Assembly: GCF_948329515.1 (NCBI RefSeq)
Contig: NZ_CAOJCN010000011.1
Span: forward strand, 162,882-226,881
DNA from: Cohnella rhizoplanae
Lineage (GTDB): Bacteria; Bacillota; Bacilli; Paenibacillales; Paenibacillaceae
Direction of reading: 5' to 3'
Length of the DNA stretch: 64,000 nucleotides
A program made the translations under genes and the position numbers. Below the pieces are notes generated by a model, which did not search any database, was not told the origin of the DNA, and saw nothing but the letters and a program-made list of their open reading frames with translations. Positions within the stretch are counted from its first letter, which is position 1. Each line of letters opens with the position of its first letter. Below, one piece after another: positions 17,234 through 27,360 of this stretch.

Positions 17234-20200
17234 ATGTATCGAAAGTTAGGCATGTACCTGTTGGCTGCGCTGCTCGTGCTGCTGCCGGTATCGGGCGCGT
17301 TCGGCGGGAAGGCGCAGGCCGCGTCTTCGTCGCGGATCGCGGTCATCAAGCAGTTGAGCGGGGACGTGCAGGTCCAGAAGTCCGGGGGCTCGAAGCTGTT
17401 CAAGGCGTTCGCCAAGCTGAGCTTGAACCAGGGGGACAAGCTGATCACCGGGAGCAAGGGCTCGGCGGTGCTGCAGTTCGCGAACGGCACGTCGGAGGAC
17501 GACAAGTTCACGGTGGGGGAGAACGCGACGCTGACGTTTTCCAAGCTGTCGGACAAAAAGGGCACGGTGACGAAGGTCAGCATGCTCAAGGGAACGGCCT
17601 GGGTGGACGTCAAGTCGATCAAGAGCGCGGACGACGACTTCAAGCTGGAGACGCCGACGGCGATCATGGGCGTGCGGGGCACGGCGTTCTTCGCGAGCGT
17701 GAATCCGACGACGGGCGGGACGAACACGGCGGTCATGTCGGGCGTCGTGCGGTTCACGTCGGAGAACGTGGAGAAGACGGGGAGCGGAGGCGAGGCCTCC
17801 GGCGGGAAGGGCGCGACTGAGCGCAATACGGTGGACCTGTACCCGACCCAGCAGATCTCGCTTCAACCGTCGAGCGGCTCCGATCCGGGGGAGCTGACGA
17901 CGCTGGTGGACATCCGGGAGATCGTCAAGAACGCTCCGCCGGAGGTCATCGAAGCGCTGCTGCGGAGCAAGGAGAAGATCGACGAGGAAAACCGGCAGAC
18001 GGTCGAGAAGTTCAAGCAGACGGGCGTGCCGCCGGAGCTGCAGCAGCAGCTGGAGCAGTTTATTCAGAATACGCAGGAGCTGCTGGGCGTCATCGCGAAG
18101 CAGGCGATCGAGCAGAAAAAGATCGAAGAGTCGCAGATCAAGAAGATCGAGGCGCAGGAGAAGACATCGTTCGGGCTCGACAAGGATCAACTGTCGCAGC
18201 TGAACGAGAAGGAAAAGGAGAAACAGAAAAAGGCCAAGCAGCTAGAAGAGGCCGCCGCGAAGAAAAAGGCGGACGAGGAAGCGGCGAAGCTTAAGGAACT
18301 GGCGGACAAGATTAACGCCGCGATGCTCAAGACCATCGAGGCAGCCAAGCAGGCGCAGGAAGAGGCGAATCGCAAGGCGCTCGAGGAGGCCAGGCGAAAG
18401 GCGGAACAAGAGCTGCTGAAGAAGCTGAACGACCAGCAGAAGCAGCAGTATGAGACGGACAAGTCGAATAACAACGGGAGCGCTCCGGTCAGTACGCCGG
18501 CGCCGGATACAAATGTCTCCTCCAACGCGAATCTCGGCTCGCTCAGTCTGTCGGGTACGACGATCAGCCCCGCATTCGATGCAGGCGTCACGTCGTACAC
18601 TGCCAGCGTCGAGAGCAGCCGGACGAGCATCGTCGTCGGGGCGAGCGTCCAGAGCGGCGCGGCATCGCTCACGATCAACGGGCAAGCGCCGAGCGGCGGG
18701 CAGCAGATCGTTAATCTCGCCTACGGCGACAACGAGATTACGCTCGTCGTCACCGCGCCGGGCGGCTCGAACAGGGTCTACAAGGTCACGGTCACGCGTC
18801 AACTGCTGAACAACGTCAGCGTCGTGTTCCCCGGCGAGAGCGGGATCGACATCGACTTCAACTCGACGACCGCGCCGGCGCCGCTGAGCATTCCGAGCGG
18901 CTCGAGCAACCTGACGCTGGTCGTCCCCGTGACGGGACCGGAGCTGGACATCGCGGTCAACGGCCAGAACGTCGAGCCGGAGCCGATGTTCATGGCTGCG
19001 CGTACGGTGCTGCCGAATCAGATCTCTTGGCGGTATATCATCCCGCTGACGGAAGTCACCAACAAGATCGTCATCCAAGCGACGCTGGACGGGATAATCA
19101 AGTCTTACACGCTGTTCGCGAACCGGACCATGTCGAACGAGACGGCAGTCAAGAATCTGACTGCGACCGGCGCGGACGGAGCGACAACCTATGAAGTCGT
19201 CTCCGCCGGCAACGGTTCCTGGACGGTCAAGGTTCCGTCCGAGACGGCGGCGGTCAGACTGAAAATCGACACGATCAACGAAACGGCCAAGGTGCTGTTG
19301 GGCGGCAACGAATACGCGTCCGGCGCCGAGATCCCGTACACGATCATTAATACGAGCGTGCCTTTCCGGGTGCGCGCAGCGGACGGCCAAACGGTAAAGG
19401 ATTATTCCATCACGATTCAACGTATGGCCTCATCCAATGCCTCGCTCAGCGGCCTCTCGCTGTCCGCTATCTCGTTGACTCCGGAGTTCGATAGCGGAAA
19501 GACGAGTTACGCGGCTAGCGTCGGAAACGCCGTGGCCCGCGTCACGGTGACGGCAACCGCAGCGAATAGCGCGGCGACGATCACGGTTAACGGCGCGACC
19601 GTGCAGAGCGGCAGCGCGAGCGGTGCGATCGCGCTGAGCGCAGGCTCGAACCAGATCACCGTCGAGGTAACGGCACAAGACGGCACCAAGCAGAAGTATA
19701 CCGTGACGGTCACGCGCGAAAACGCGGCATTGGCCGCGCCGACCTTCAACCCGCCGTCCGGCGCGGTCGCGTTCGGCACGCAGCTGACGATCTCTTCGGA
19801 GGGCGCCGAGCATATCTACTATACGACGGACGGCAGCCATCCGGCGCATTCGGTCACCGGTACGACCAAGGAATACTCGGCGAGCAGCAAGCCGACGATC
19901 GATGCCGCGGTCACGTTCAAGGCCGTCGCGACGCGCGCGGGCTATCCGGACAGCCCGGTCGGCAGCGCGAGCTATACGCAGGCGGCGAGCGCGGATCTGA
20001 CGGATCTGGCGCTGAGCGGCTCGCCTACCGGGTACGGCTTTGCAAGCGGAATTTATAATTATAGCGGCGTTCAAGTGGACAACGGCATCGGCAGCGTGAC
20101 GGTTACGCCGACAGGCTCCGGTACGATCTCGGTGAACGGCACGCCGGTCGTGAGCGGCAAATCGTCCGACCCGATTCTGCTGACGGAAGGCGTCGAGCGA

Positions 20201-23200
20201 ACGATCACGGTCGTAGTCGCCACGCCAGGCATGGTGTCTAAGACGTATACGATCCGCGTGACGCGCAATGCTGCGCCGCTCTCGCAAAATGCGGATCTGA
20301 GCGACCTGTTCGTGGAGGGCCTAACGCTCGATCCGTCATTTAGTTCATCGGTAACGGATTACGCAGCAAGCGTGGGCTACGGCGTCGGCAGCGTGACGGT
20401 AACGCCTACGGTGGCCGAGGCGCATGCGACCGTGACGGTCAACGGCAATATAGTGGCCAGCGGACAAGCTAGCGGCCAACTGCATCTCTCGATCGGCGAG
20501 AACGAGATCTTGATCCTCGTTACGGCCCAGAGCGGATCGACTAGGACTTATGCGATTACGGTAAACAGAGCTTCCGCGCCGCTGTTGGCGCCCGTCTTTA
20601 ATCCTGCTGGAGGAGTCGTGCCGTACGCAAGCGAGCTGACGATCGAATCCGCGGGCGCGGATCATATCTTCTATACGACGGACGGGAGCGAGCCTAGCAC
20701 GTCGGCAGGCGGCTCGACCCTAGAATATAGTGATGCCGACAAACCGAAGATCCTGGGGCCGGTTACGTTCAAGGCGATCGCGGTCAAGAGCGGACTTCAG
20801 GACAGCCCGGTCGCGAGTGCCGAATATACGGTTCCGGTCTCGGCGAACCTGTCGGAGCTGGCGCTAGGTGCGGATGTGCAAGGCTTTAATTTCTCGCCGG
20901 GCGTCTATGAATATAAAGGCGTGACGGTATCGGCTGACGTGCAAACGATCCAAGTCTGGCCGCAAGGCGCGGGCACGATCAAGGTTAACGGTACGACGGT
21001 CGTCAGCGGGATGCCGTCGGAGGAGATCGCGTTAGACCCGGGCGTGGAGAAGCAGATCGAGATCGAGGTCGCGGAGGCGGGCAAGGCTCCGCTTCTGTAC
21101 ACCGTTCATGTGACGCGCGCGGACGATACGCCGCCGCCTTCATCGGGAGACACGCCGCCGCATCTGACGAACTGGTCGGCGCGAACGCCCGACGGCGCTT
21201 GGCTGAGCTGGATATATTCGGTCCAATGGGACGACGGCATACCGCTGGACACTTATGCGGCGACAGTGCCGGAGGCGGCGGATTCCGTACAGCTCACGCT
21301 CAATTTTGATGAGAGTGAGTACGATTACGCTCTGATCTACCCGTGGGGGAGCGAGGAGATCGAGTTCTACAGCGGGCAGACGCAGGCGCTTCCGCTTCAG
21401 GACGGAGCGATCAGCAGATACGAAATGTACTTTTACAAAGATGGCCAGAGCGTAGAAAACATCCGGGATGTTCTCAAAATCCGCCGAGGCGCCGGTAATT
21501 TCTCGTCCGTCATGACGTCGCTCGACGTCAGCGATCAGGACTGGAACAGCTACAGTATCCTGCCATGGTCTACGGATAAAGAGTATGTTCTCTATGCCGG
21601 CGAGGATGCGACATCCCTATCGTTCGATTCGTACGACTATAATAACGATCTCACGGTGATGGACGCGGAAGATCATCCGTTCGAAGATGCGACCTACGAT
21701 ATCCCGATCGGTCCCGGGGAGACGCTGCTTAATGTGCACATCTCGGACGAGTTCTCAGAGGACGTCTTCAAGCTTCGCGTCGTGAAAACGCCGCCGTCGC
21801 CGTCCCTCAAGCTCTCCAGCCTTACGTTGGAAGGGACCGACGTTTGGTTCAATCCGATAACGCGTTCCTTTGAATACGTGGCGGCTACGGGGGCAAGCGC
21901 TGTAACGCTGAATGTCGAGGCGCTCGCCGGAGCGAGCGTCGAGCGCGTCATCGTTGACGGCGCGGCGGTACCGCTGGATGGCGGCGAGTTCGCGTTAAGC
22001 GTTCCTTCAGAGGGAGAGACCGTGGCCGGCATCGTTGTAGCATCAGGCAGCGAACGTTATGTGCACAGGCTGTCGGTACGGGCTATGCCTTCCGTCATTG
22101 GCCTGAACAGTTGGACGTTGAGGCAAGGATCCTCGGCGGATGGCCCTGTAATCCATGCAGGGTACGATGAAGCCGGCGGGGAGGGCTCCGGTTCCGTCTA
22201 TGCCGTCGTCGGTGAGAACGTATCGACGGTCAGGCTTGAATTGCAGGCGGATCGCGCGAATATCGAGGTCAGCGGCAACTTCCCGATCGAGGATCTGGGC
22301 GGCGGCGTATGGCTGCTGTCGCCCGAGCAAGGCATGAACGGAATCCATATAAGCGTGGAACCGGAGGATTACAACTATAGCGACATCTACGTCGACCTGA
22401 TTCGCGGCGAGATGCCGCTGGAGGATCTGGAAATATCGAGCGCCGTCGGCTACGAAGTTATTCCGTATGAGAAAACCGGACCGCAGCAGTATTATGCAGC
22501 GACGCAGATGGACAGCATCAAGCTTTACCCGTCCATGAGGGATTATGACGGCCATTTCGAAATTTGGGCGCATGGTGAAAAGCTAGCGAGCAACGACGAT
22601 CCGATCTCGCTCGCGAACTACTGGAACGAAGATATTTATATTCACACGTACGATTACCACGGCGGGATGATCAATATCTATCAGGTTGTCGTCTGGCGAG
22701 GAGCCATGGAGCCGGCCGACATGGGCGTCGAATGGAATCTGCTCGACGAGTTCGCCAATGTGGCGACAATGTTGAATACGGGCCGTCGGGCGGTCATCGG
22801 TCCGGAGAGCAGCTATGCCATCATTACGCCGGTCGTGACGGGCGGATCGGTTGAGCGCGTATACGCCGACGGAACGGAGATCGGTCAGAGCGAGGCTCAA
22901 GGCTCCTACGATATCCCGCTAGGCGAGCTATACGACGGGCTGTCTGCGTCCACGGAAGTAAGTCTGATCGTCCGCACCCCGGACAACAAGCTGATTCCGA
23001 GGACGCTGACGCTCGTGCACGGCCTGCTGGCCGACAACGCGGCGCTAACCGCCCTGGCAGGTCAGACAACAAGCGTCGAACTGCAGATTCATTTGCCATC
23101 AGGCTTCTCGGACGCTCCGACGATTGAAGTCGTCACGCCTCCGGTAAATGGAAGCTACGAGATCGATGGGTCGACGTTGAGCTATACGCCGAATGAGGGC

Positions 23201-24664
23201 TTTACCGGAAAAGATTCAATCCAGTACCGGGCAATCTACACGGTTGAAGAAGAGGGAGGCGAGGGCACGCAGACCTATTGGTCCCAAAGTGCGGAGGTCG
23301 GGATCACGGTGCCGGGCATCTCGCTTCAAGGCAACTCGGTAGACGGAGCGACACCGGCAGGCGCTTATGTCGGTCAGTTAACCGTGCTCGAGCCGTCTGC
23401 CTTCACCGGCGCGGTTTCCTATGAGCTGGTGGAAGGGGCGGGCGACGATCATAACGCGCTGTTCACGATCGGAGAGGAAGGCAGGCTCAAAGTGGGCTCC
23501 GCGATCACGGTAGCCCACCCGGAGCTGCTGTCCGTAAGAGTGAGAGCACATGATTCGAACGGCAACAGCATCGAAGCGGCGCTGACGATATTTCACATGG
23601 ATATGAGCGTATTGATGTACACGCTGTACAACGGCGGCAACGATACGGGCGCCGTTGCCAACCGCTATGCAGGCGGCGACTACTGGGTGCAGTACAACAC
23701 AAGCGCGGATCAGGTGGAGCATACATCCGACTTCCGTATTGTCGTTGAAACATCGGGTGCCGATTGGAATATCTCCAGCGGCGGCACGGCTTTCCAACGC
23801 ATGGATGACGGATTCGGCGCCTACAAGTACACGCTTCCCGTCGAGAAGCCGGCTCCCGGCTCGAGTGTCGATTATCCGATCGTAATAGCCGATGCTTCAG
23901 GCCATCGCCATGAATTTACGTTTCATTACTATCTGGGTCCCATTCCGGAGGAGCTCGACGGCAATGGATCGGACTACGGACTGCAGCCGGCGATTGAAGC
24001 AGCCGGGGAGCCATATGCGGTTCATAAAGGCGTAGGCGATTGGGATGCGACGGTTCCCGCTGACATTGAGCAGCTGGAGCTCAGCTCGGTGCTGGCGGCG
24101 GGCGTGCGTATGACGATCTACGATGATTACGGACGTGTGATCGGTCAAGAAAACAATACGGAAGGTACTGTAGCGTTGACCGCGACATTCGACCTGTTCG
24201 CCTTTGGCCGCCAACAAAACTACTATGTGCATGCCAGCAACGGCTCCGGCACGATCATGTATCCGCTTCGCGTCTACTACGAGCCGGTTCCCGAGTTGAC
24301 GTCGCTGAGGCTCTGGTATACGGCGGGCAGCGGCTTTAACAACGTCAGTATCTCAAGCGAGATGTCGATCGAGATCCCGCATGACATACTCATACCGGAA
24401 GGGACGCCCTACCTGCCGTTCGGCATCGAAGCAGTTGCCGAGACAGGCCAGACGGTGCGTGTCTACCGCGCGGAGGGCGAAGGAGACTGGGTTGAGATCG
24501 GGTTGCAGAACGTCACGCTTCACGACGGGACGCAGCGGATGTTGAATCCCTTTAACTATTATGAACCCTATCAATCGTTTAAGATCGAAGTGAGCACGCT
24601 CCACGGGCAAACCAAAAACTATTACCTGGCGCTGATGATACCCGGATACGGAGAATCGTCCTAA
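17234..24664 (+). CDS. Giant secreted FecR-domain protein with repeated beta-sandwich and CHB_HEX modules (copy 2)
   Basis: This 2476-residue exported protein is the largest in the window. A signal peptide (1-29, GGKAQA), FecR domain and coiled coil (to about 405) match copy 1. The stalk has cadherin-like beta sandwiches (about 432-515 and 735-820), a chitobiase-C-terminal-like module (about 835-905, HIYYTTDGSHP) and a variant sandwich (about 920-1000). The order sandwich / CHB_HEX-like / variant sandwich is then repeated at about 1020-1290 (HIFYTTDGSEPS). The rest is unassigned, beta-rich and acidic, except an Ig-like module (about 1935-2010) and a cadherin-like module (about 2035-2120). ATG 17234 is chosen because AGGAG is 8 nt upstream; the GTG at 17225 lies inside that ribosome site. 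No SLH, sortase or membrane anchor is visible. Confidence 0.85.
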   Translation: MYRKLGMYLLAALLVLLPVSGAFGGKAQAASSSRIAVIKQLSGDVQVQKSGGSKLFKAFAKLSLNQGDKLITGSKGSAVLQFANGTSEDDKFTVGENATLTFSKLSDKKGTVTKVSMLKGTAWVDVKSIKSADDDFKLETPTAIMGVRGTAFFASVNPTTGGTNTAVMSGVVRFTSENVEKTGSGGEASGGKGATERNTVDLYPTQQISLQPSSGSDPGELTTLVDIREIVKNAPPEVIEALLRSKEKIDEENRQTVEKFKQTGVPPELQQQLEQFIQNTQELLGVIAKQAIEQKKIEESQIKKIEAQEKTSFGLDKDQLSQLNEKEKEKQKKAKQLEEAAAKKKADEEAAKLKELADKINAAMLKTIEAAKQAQEEANRKALEEARRKAEQELLKKLNDQQKQQYETDKSNNNGSAPVSTPAPDTNVSSNANLGSLSLSGTTISPAFDAGVTSYTASVESSRTSIVVGASVQSGAASLTINGQAPSGGQQIVNLAYGDNEITLVVTAPGGSNRVYKVTVTRQLLNNVSVVFPGESGIDIDFNSTTAPAPLSIPSGSSNLTLVVPVTGPELDIAVNGQNVEPEPMFMAARTVLPNQISWRYIIPLTEVTNKIVIQATLDGIIKSYTLFANRTMSNETAVKNLTATGADGATTYEVVSAGNGSWTVKVPSETAAVRLKIDTINETAKVLLGGNEYASGAEIPYTIINTSVPFRVRAADGQTVKDYSITIQRMASSNASLSGLSLSAISLTPEFDSGKTSYAASVGNAVARVTVTATAANSAATITVNGATVQSGSASGAIALSAGSNQITVEVTAQDGTKQKYTVTVTRENAALAAPTFNPPSGAVAFGTQLTISSEGAEHIYYTTDGSHPAHSVTGTTKEYSASSKPTIDAAVTFKAVATRAGYPDSPVGSASYTQAASADLTDLALSGSPTGYGFASGIYNYSGVQVDNGIGSVTVTPTGSGTISVNGTPVVSGKSSDPILLTEGVERTITVVVATPGMVSKTYTIRVTRNAAPLSQNADLSDLFVEGLTLDPSFSSSVTDYAASVGYGVGSVTVTPTVAEAHATVTVNGNIVASGQASGQLHLSIGENEILILVTAQSGSTRTYAITVNRASAPLLAPVFNPAGGVVPYASELTIESAGADHIFYTTDGSEPSTSAGGSTLEYSDADKPKILGPVTFKAIAVKSGLQDSPVASAEYTVPVSANLSELALGADVQGFNFSPGVYEYKGVTVSADVQTIQVWPQGAGTIKVNGTTVVSGMPSEEIALDPGVEKQIEIEVAEAGKAPLLYTVHVTRADDTPPPSSGDTPPHLTNWSARTPDGAWLSWIYSVQWDDGIPLDTYAATVPEAADSVQLTLNFDESEYDYALIYPWGSEEIEFYSGQTQALPLQDGAISRYEMYFYKDGQSVENIRDVLKIRRGAGNFSSVMTSLDVSDQDWNSYSILPWSTDKEYVLYAGEDATSLSFDSYDYNNDLTVMDAEDHPFEDATYDIPIGPGETLLNVHISDEFSEDVFKLRVVKTPPSPSLKLSSLTLEGTDVWFNPITRSFEYVAATGASAVTLNVEALAGASVERVIVDGAAVPLDGGEFALSVPSEGETVAGIVVASGSERYVHRLSVRAMPSVIGLNSWTLRQGSSADGPVIHAGYDEAGGEGSGSVYAVVGENVSTVRLELQADRANIEVSGNFPIEDLGGGVWLLSPEQGMNGIHISVEPEDYNYSDIYVDLIRGEMPLEDLEISSAVGYEVIPYEKTGPQQYYAATQMDSIKLYPSMRDYDGHFEIWAHGEKLASNDDPISLANYWNEDIYIHTYDYHGGMINIYQVVVWRGAMEPADMGVEWNLLDEFANVATMLNTGRRAVIGPESSYAIITPVVTGGSVERVYADGTEIGQSEAQGSYDIPLGELYDGLSASTEVSLIVRTPDNKLIPRTLTLVHGLLADNAALTALAGQTTSVELQIHLPSGFSDAPTIEVVTPPVNGSYEIDGSTLSYTPNEGFTGKDSIQYRAIYTVEEEGGEGTQTYWSQSAEVGITVPGISLQGNSVDGATPAGAYVGQLTVLEPSAFTGAVSYELVEGAGDDHNALFTIGEEGRLKVGSAITVAHPELLSVRVRAHDSNGNSIEAALTIFHMDMSVLMYTLYNGGNDTGAVANRYAGGDYWVQYNTSADQVEHTSDFRIVVETSGADWNISSGGTAFQRMDDGFGAYKYTLPVEKPAPGSSVDYPIVIADASGHRHEFTFHYYLGPIPEELDGNGSDYGLQPAIEAAGEPYAVHKGVGDWDATVPADIEQLELSSVLAAGVRMTIYDDYGRVIGQENNTEGTVALTATFDLFAFGRQQNYYVHASNGSGTIMYPLRVYYEPVPELTSLRLWYTAGSGFNNVSISSEMSIEIPHDILIPEGTPYLPFGIEAVAETGQTVRVYRAEGEGDWVEIGLQNVTLHDGTQRMLNPFNYYEPYQSFKIEVSTLHGQTKNYYLALMIPGYGESS
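17303..18173 (+). repeat. 5' repeat shared by the two FecR genes (unit 2)
   Basis: Partner of 12900-13770 with no gaps. Similarity stops abruptly upstream in the signal peptide and downstream inside the coiled coil. Confidence 0.9.
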
Positions 24665-24673
24665 TTATCTTTT

Positions 24674-24720
24674 AAGCCTATGCACGACGAGTACAAAACT
24701 CGCGTTGCATAGGCTTTTTT
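24674..24720 (+). terminator. Terminator after FecR copy 2
   Basis: A perfect 11-bp stem (AAGCCTATGCA at 24674-24684 with TGCATAGGCTT at 24706-24716), followed by a T-run. Confidence 0.9.
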
Positions 24721-25145
24721 TGTTGTAATGGATTTTCGTCCATGATAAACCCATGACCTAAGTACTCTTTTTATCCCGAAAGAAGGGAAATGATGTCGAA
24801 AAATCGAATCATAATAAAATGGAAAGCGGCACGGTTCTTCGTGCTGGAGCGGTTATCGGAATGGGGCGTGGTGAAGGTCATCGGGGCGGTAGAATTATGA
24901 GAAAAAGATGAGACCGCGAGCGCGAAGCATTAAATAATCTTAACTTGATCGGTATAGCGAATGCATGAATAATGGATGAGCGATATATATTAGGCTGGAT
25001 TCGCGAAGACATGGTTCTGCTCGGCCTTATGTCCCGCCCGCGGCTTGTGTACATATGTCGAATGAAGGATAAGTGTTGGGTAACCGCCAAATAGTGGGTA
25101 CATACTCATAGCTTCACTTACTGACAGGCAAGGGCGTGGCATGGA
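24721..25145. other. Intergenic region with a possible 36-codon small ORF
   Basis: This is AT-richer than its surroundings. The only item of note is a frame at 24790-24900 starting ATG ATG TCG with AGAAGGG just upstream. It would encode a basic, partly amphipathic 36-residue peptide (MSKNRIIIKWKAARFF...). The ribosome spacing is short and there is no other support. No convincing promoter for the protease gene was recognised. Confidence 0.35.
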
Positions 25146-27320
25146 ATGGCAGCAGGACAATATGGAAAGTGGCGAAAAGCTGGCGCGACAACGGCGGCCG
25201 CGCTCCTCGGCTCGGCTCTGGCCGTGCCGCATGCCTCGGTCCCGCAGGCGCAAGTCGGCGGGATCGAATCGGTACAGGCCGAGGTGCGGCAGATCGGCTG
25301 GACGGGCGTGGCGGCGGAGCCGGAGCTACAGCAGGAGACGCGCAGAGGAGCGGACGCTTGGGCCTCCGCATCCCGTTCGACGGCGGCGATATCGGCGTTG
25401 TCCGGCGCGTCGTTTCTCCAGGAGACGGGCATGACGAAGGCCTGGAAGCTGCTGCGCAGTGACGTTGCCGGCACGATCGCCATCGTGGATACGGGCGTCG
25501 ATCTGAAAAATGCGGCGCTCGCGCCGTATCTGACCGACGGCGTTAACCTGCTGGACGATGACAAGCCGCCGCAAGACGACAACGGACACGGCACGGCCGT
25601 GGCGGGCGTCATCGTCGCGGCGGCCGAGGCGGCGAAGGGGCAAGAAGCGGGCGCCGCATGGAAGATGAAGCTGATGCCGGTCAAAGCGCTCGACGACCAG
25701 GGCGAGGGCGACGAGAAGCACCTGTCCGGCGGCATCCGCTACGCCATCGAGCATGGCGCGAACATCGTGGTGCTGTCTCTCGGCCTGCGCAGAGACGCCG
25801 CCGACATGCGGAGCGTGATCGAACTCGCCGAGCGCAAAGGCGTGCTGCTCGTCGCCGCGACGGGCAACGATGCGGCGGACTTCGGCGAGCAAGCCGCGGT
25901 GCAGTATCCGGCGGCTTATCCGACCGTGATTGCCGTAGCGGGAGCGGAGTCGGGCAAAGGGCAGCTGAACTCGACGGGCGGCCCTGAAGTCGACGTAGCC
26001 GCTGCTTGGCGAGTGGAGACGCTCGCCCTCGGCGGAGGGCGCATCGCCATGGAGGGTACCTCCATGGCCGCGCCTCAGGTCGCGGCGGCGGTCGCTCTGC
26101 TGCGGGCGGCGCATCCCGACTGGAAGCCGGCATTGCTCCGGGAGACGCTGCGCAGGACGGCGGACGACATCGGCGAAGCGGGCCGGGACGACGCGACGGG
26201 CTATGGCTTGATCCGCGCGGACCGCGCGTTGTCGGCGACAGCGCTGCCAGACTGGCGCGAGCCTAACGGCGCCCAGCAGTCTGCAACGCCATTTCCTCCG
26301 GGCACCGAGGTCTATTCGGCCTGGAGCGGCTCGCGCGATACGGACTGGTACGAGGTGGATGCGCGCTACGACGGCTTCTTGTCCGTGCGGATGCAGACAA
26401 ACCTGTTTGACATCGGCGCATCCGCGGTTAAGTTGTCGCTATACCGCCCCGGCGCCGCCAAGCCGATCGCGGACAGCGGTACGGTCGGCGGCAAGACGAC
26501 TTGGAAGCTCGGCAAAGGCAAATACTACCTCCGGGCGGACGGGTCTTCGGCATCCCTGCCGTTGCCCTATAGGCTGACCTCCGGCTTCCGGATGCTCCCG
26601 GACCGAACGGAGCCCGGGTCTTCCAGCGATGCCGCGTATGCGATCGAACCTCGCACGCAGACGTGGAGCGGGACGTTCGAGCGCCAGTCGGACGAGGACT
26701 GGACGACGGTCAAGCTGCCTCAGTCCGGTACCCTGAAGGTAACTGTCGAGTCGGACACCACGCGGATCGACCCTGCCGTCGCGCTGCAGCGGGACGGACA
26801 GCCGCCGGTCTGGACGGACGGGAACGGAGACGGCCTCCCGGAGACGGTCACGATGAAGAACGCGTCGGCAGGCAGATACTACATAGGGGTCCGGAACGCA
26901 GCGGCCGACGGAGCGCCACCCGTGATAGGGACCTATACGGTCCGTCTGGAATACATTACAACGTACGCGGATTTGGGCGAGCCGAACGGCGGTCCGCTGA
27001 CCTCGGCCGCGCTCGCTCCCGGGTCGGGAGGCGCCCTCAAAGGGCTCATCTCGGCCGAGGAGGACGAGGACTGGTTCCGCTTCAAAACGACGGGCGGGCG
27101 TTACGATTGGAAGCTGACGGGCATACCCGACGGCTCGGATTTCAAGCTGGTCGTGTACAGCAAGGAGCTGAAGCCGCTCGGGCAATGGACCAACAAGGCG
27201 GGAGCTTCTTCGATCGCCATTCGGCAGAAGCTGGCCGCCGGCACTTATTATGCCCGGATCACGGCCGATCGCGCGGACCGTTCCGCTTACTATCGGTTCA
27301 GCGTACTGAAGGTCGATTGA
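25146..27320 (+). CDS. Secreted subtilisin-family (S8) serine protease with three PPC-like domains
   Basis: This 724-residue exported protease has a signal peptide ending around residue 30-35 and a propeptide-like region to about 95. The S8 catalytic domain carries Asp in IAIVDTGVDL (about 115), His in DDNGHGTAVAG (about 147), the oxyanion Asn in AATGND (about 239) and Ser in EGTSMAAPQVAAA (about 304). After about 370 there are three beta-rich segments resembling pre-peptidase C-terminal domains. Each has a DTDWYEV/DEDWTTV/DEDWFRF signature, and two open with EPNG. ATG 25146 is the first start after an in-frame stop, but the ribosome site is weak. It directly follows the FecR giants and might process surface proteins; that is inference. 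Confidence 0.93.
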   Translation: MAAGQYGKWRKAGATTAAALLGSALAVPHASVPQAQVGGIESVQAEVRQIGWTGVAAEPELQQETRRGADAWASASRSTAAISALSGASFLQETGMTKAWKLLRSDVAGTIAIVDTGVDLKNAALAPYLTDGVNLLDDDKPPQDDNGHGTAVAGVIVAAAEAAKGQEAGAAWKMKLMPVKALDDQGEGDEKHLSGGIRYAIEHGANIVVLSLGLRRDAADMRSVIELAERKGVLLVAATGNDAADFGEQAAVQYPAAYPTVIAVAGAESGKGQLNSTGGPEVDVAAAWRVETLALGGGRIAMEGTSMAAPQVAAAVALLRAAHPDWKPALLRETLRRTADDIGEAGRDDATGYGLIRADRALSATALPDWREPNGAQQSATPFPPGTEVYSAWSGSRDTDWYEVDARYDGFLSVRMQTNLFDIGASAVKLSLYRPGAAKPIADSGTVGGKTTWKLGKGKYYLRADGSSASLPLPYRLTSGFRMLPDRTEPGSSSDAAYAIEPRTQTWSGTFERQSDEDWTTVKLPQSGTLKVTVESDTTRIDPAVALQRDGQPPVWTDGNGDGLPETVTMKNASAGRYYIGVRNAAADGAPPVIGTYTVRLEYITTYADLGEPNGGPLTSAALAPGSGGALKGLISAEEDEDWFRFKTTGGRYDWKLTGIPDGSDFKLVVYSKELKPLGQWTNKAGASSIAIRQKLAAGTYYARITADRADRSAYYRFSVLKVD

Positions 27321-27360
27321 CCCGGTTTGGAAATGCGGCCATAAGGAGCGTTATCGGCGA

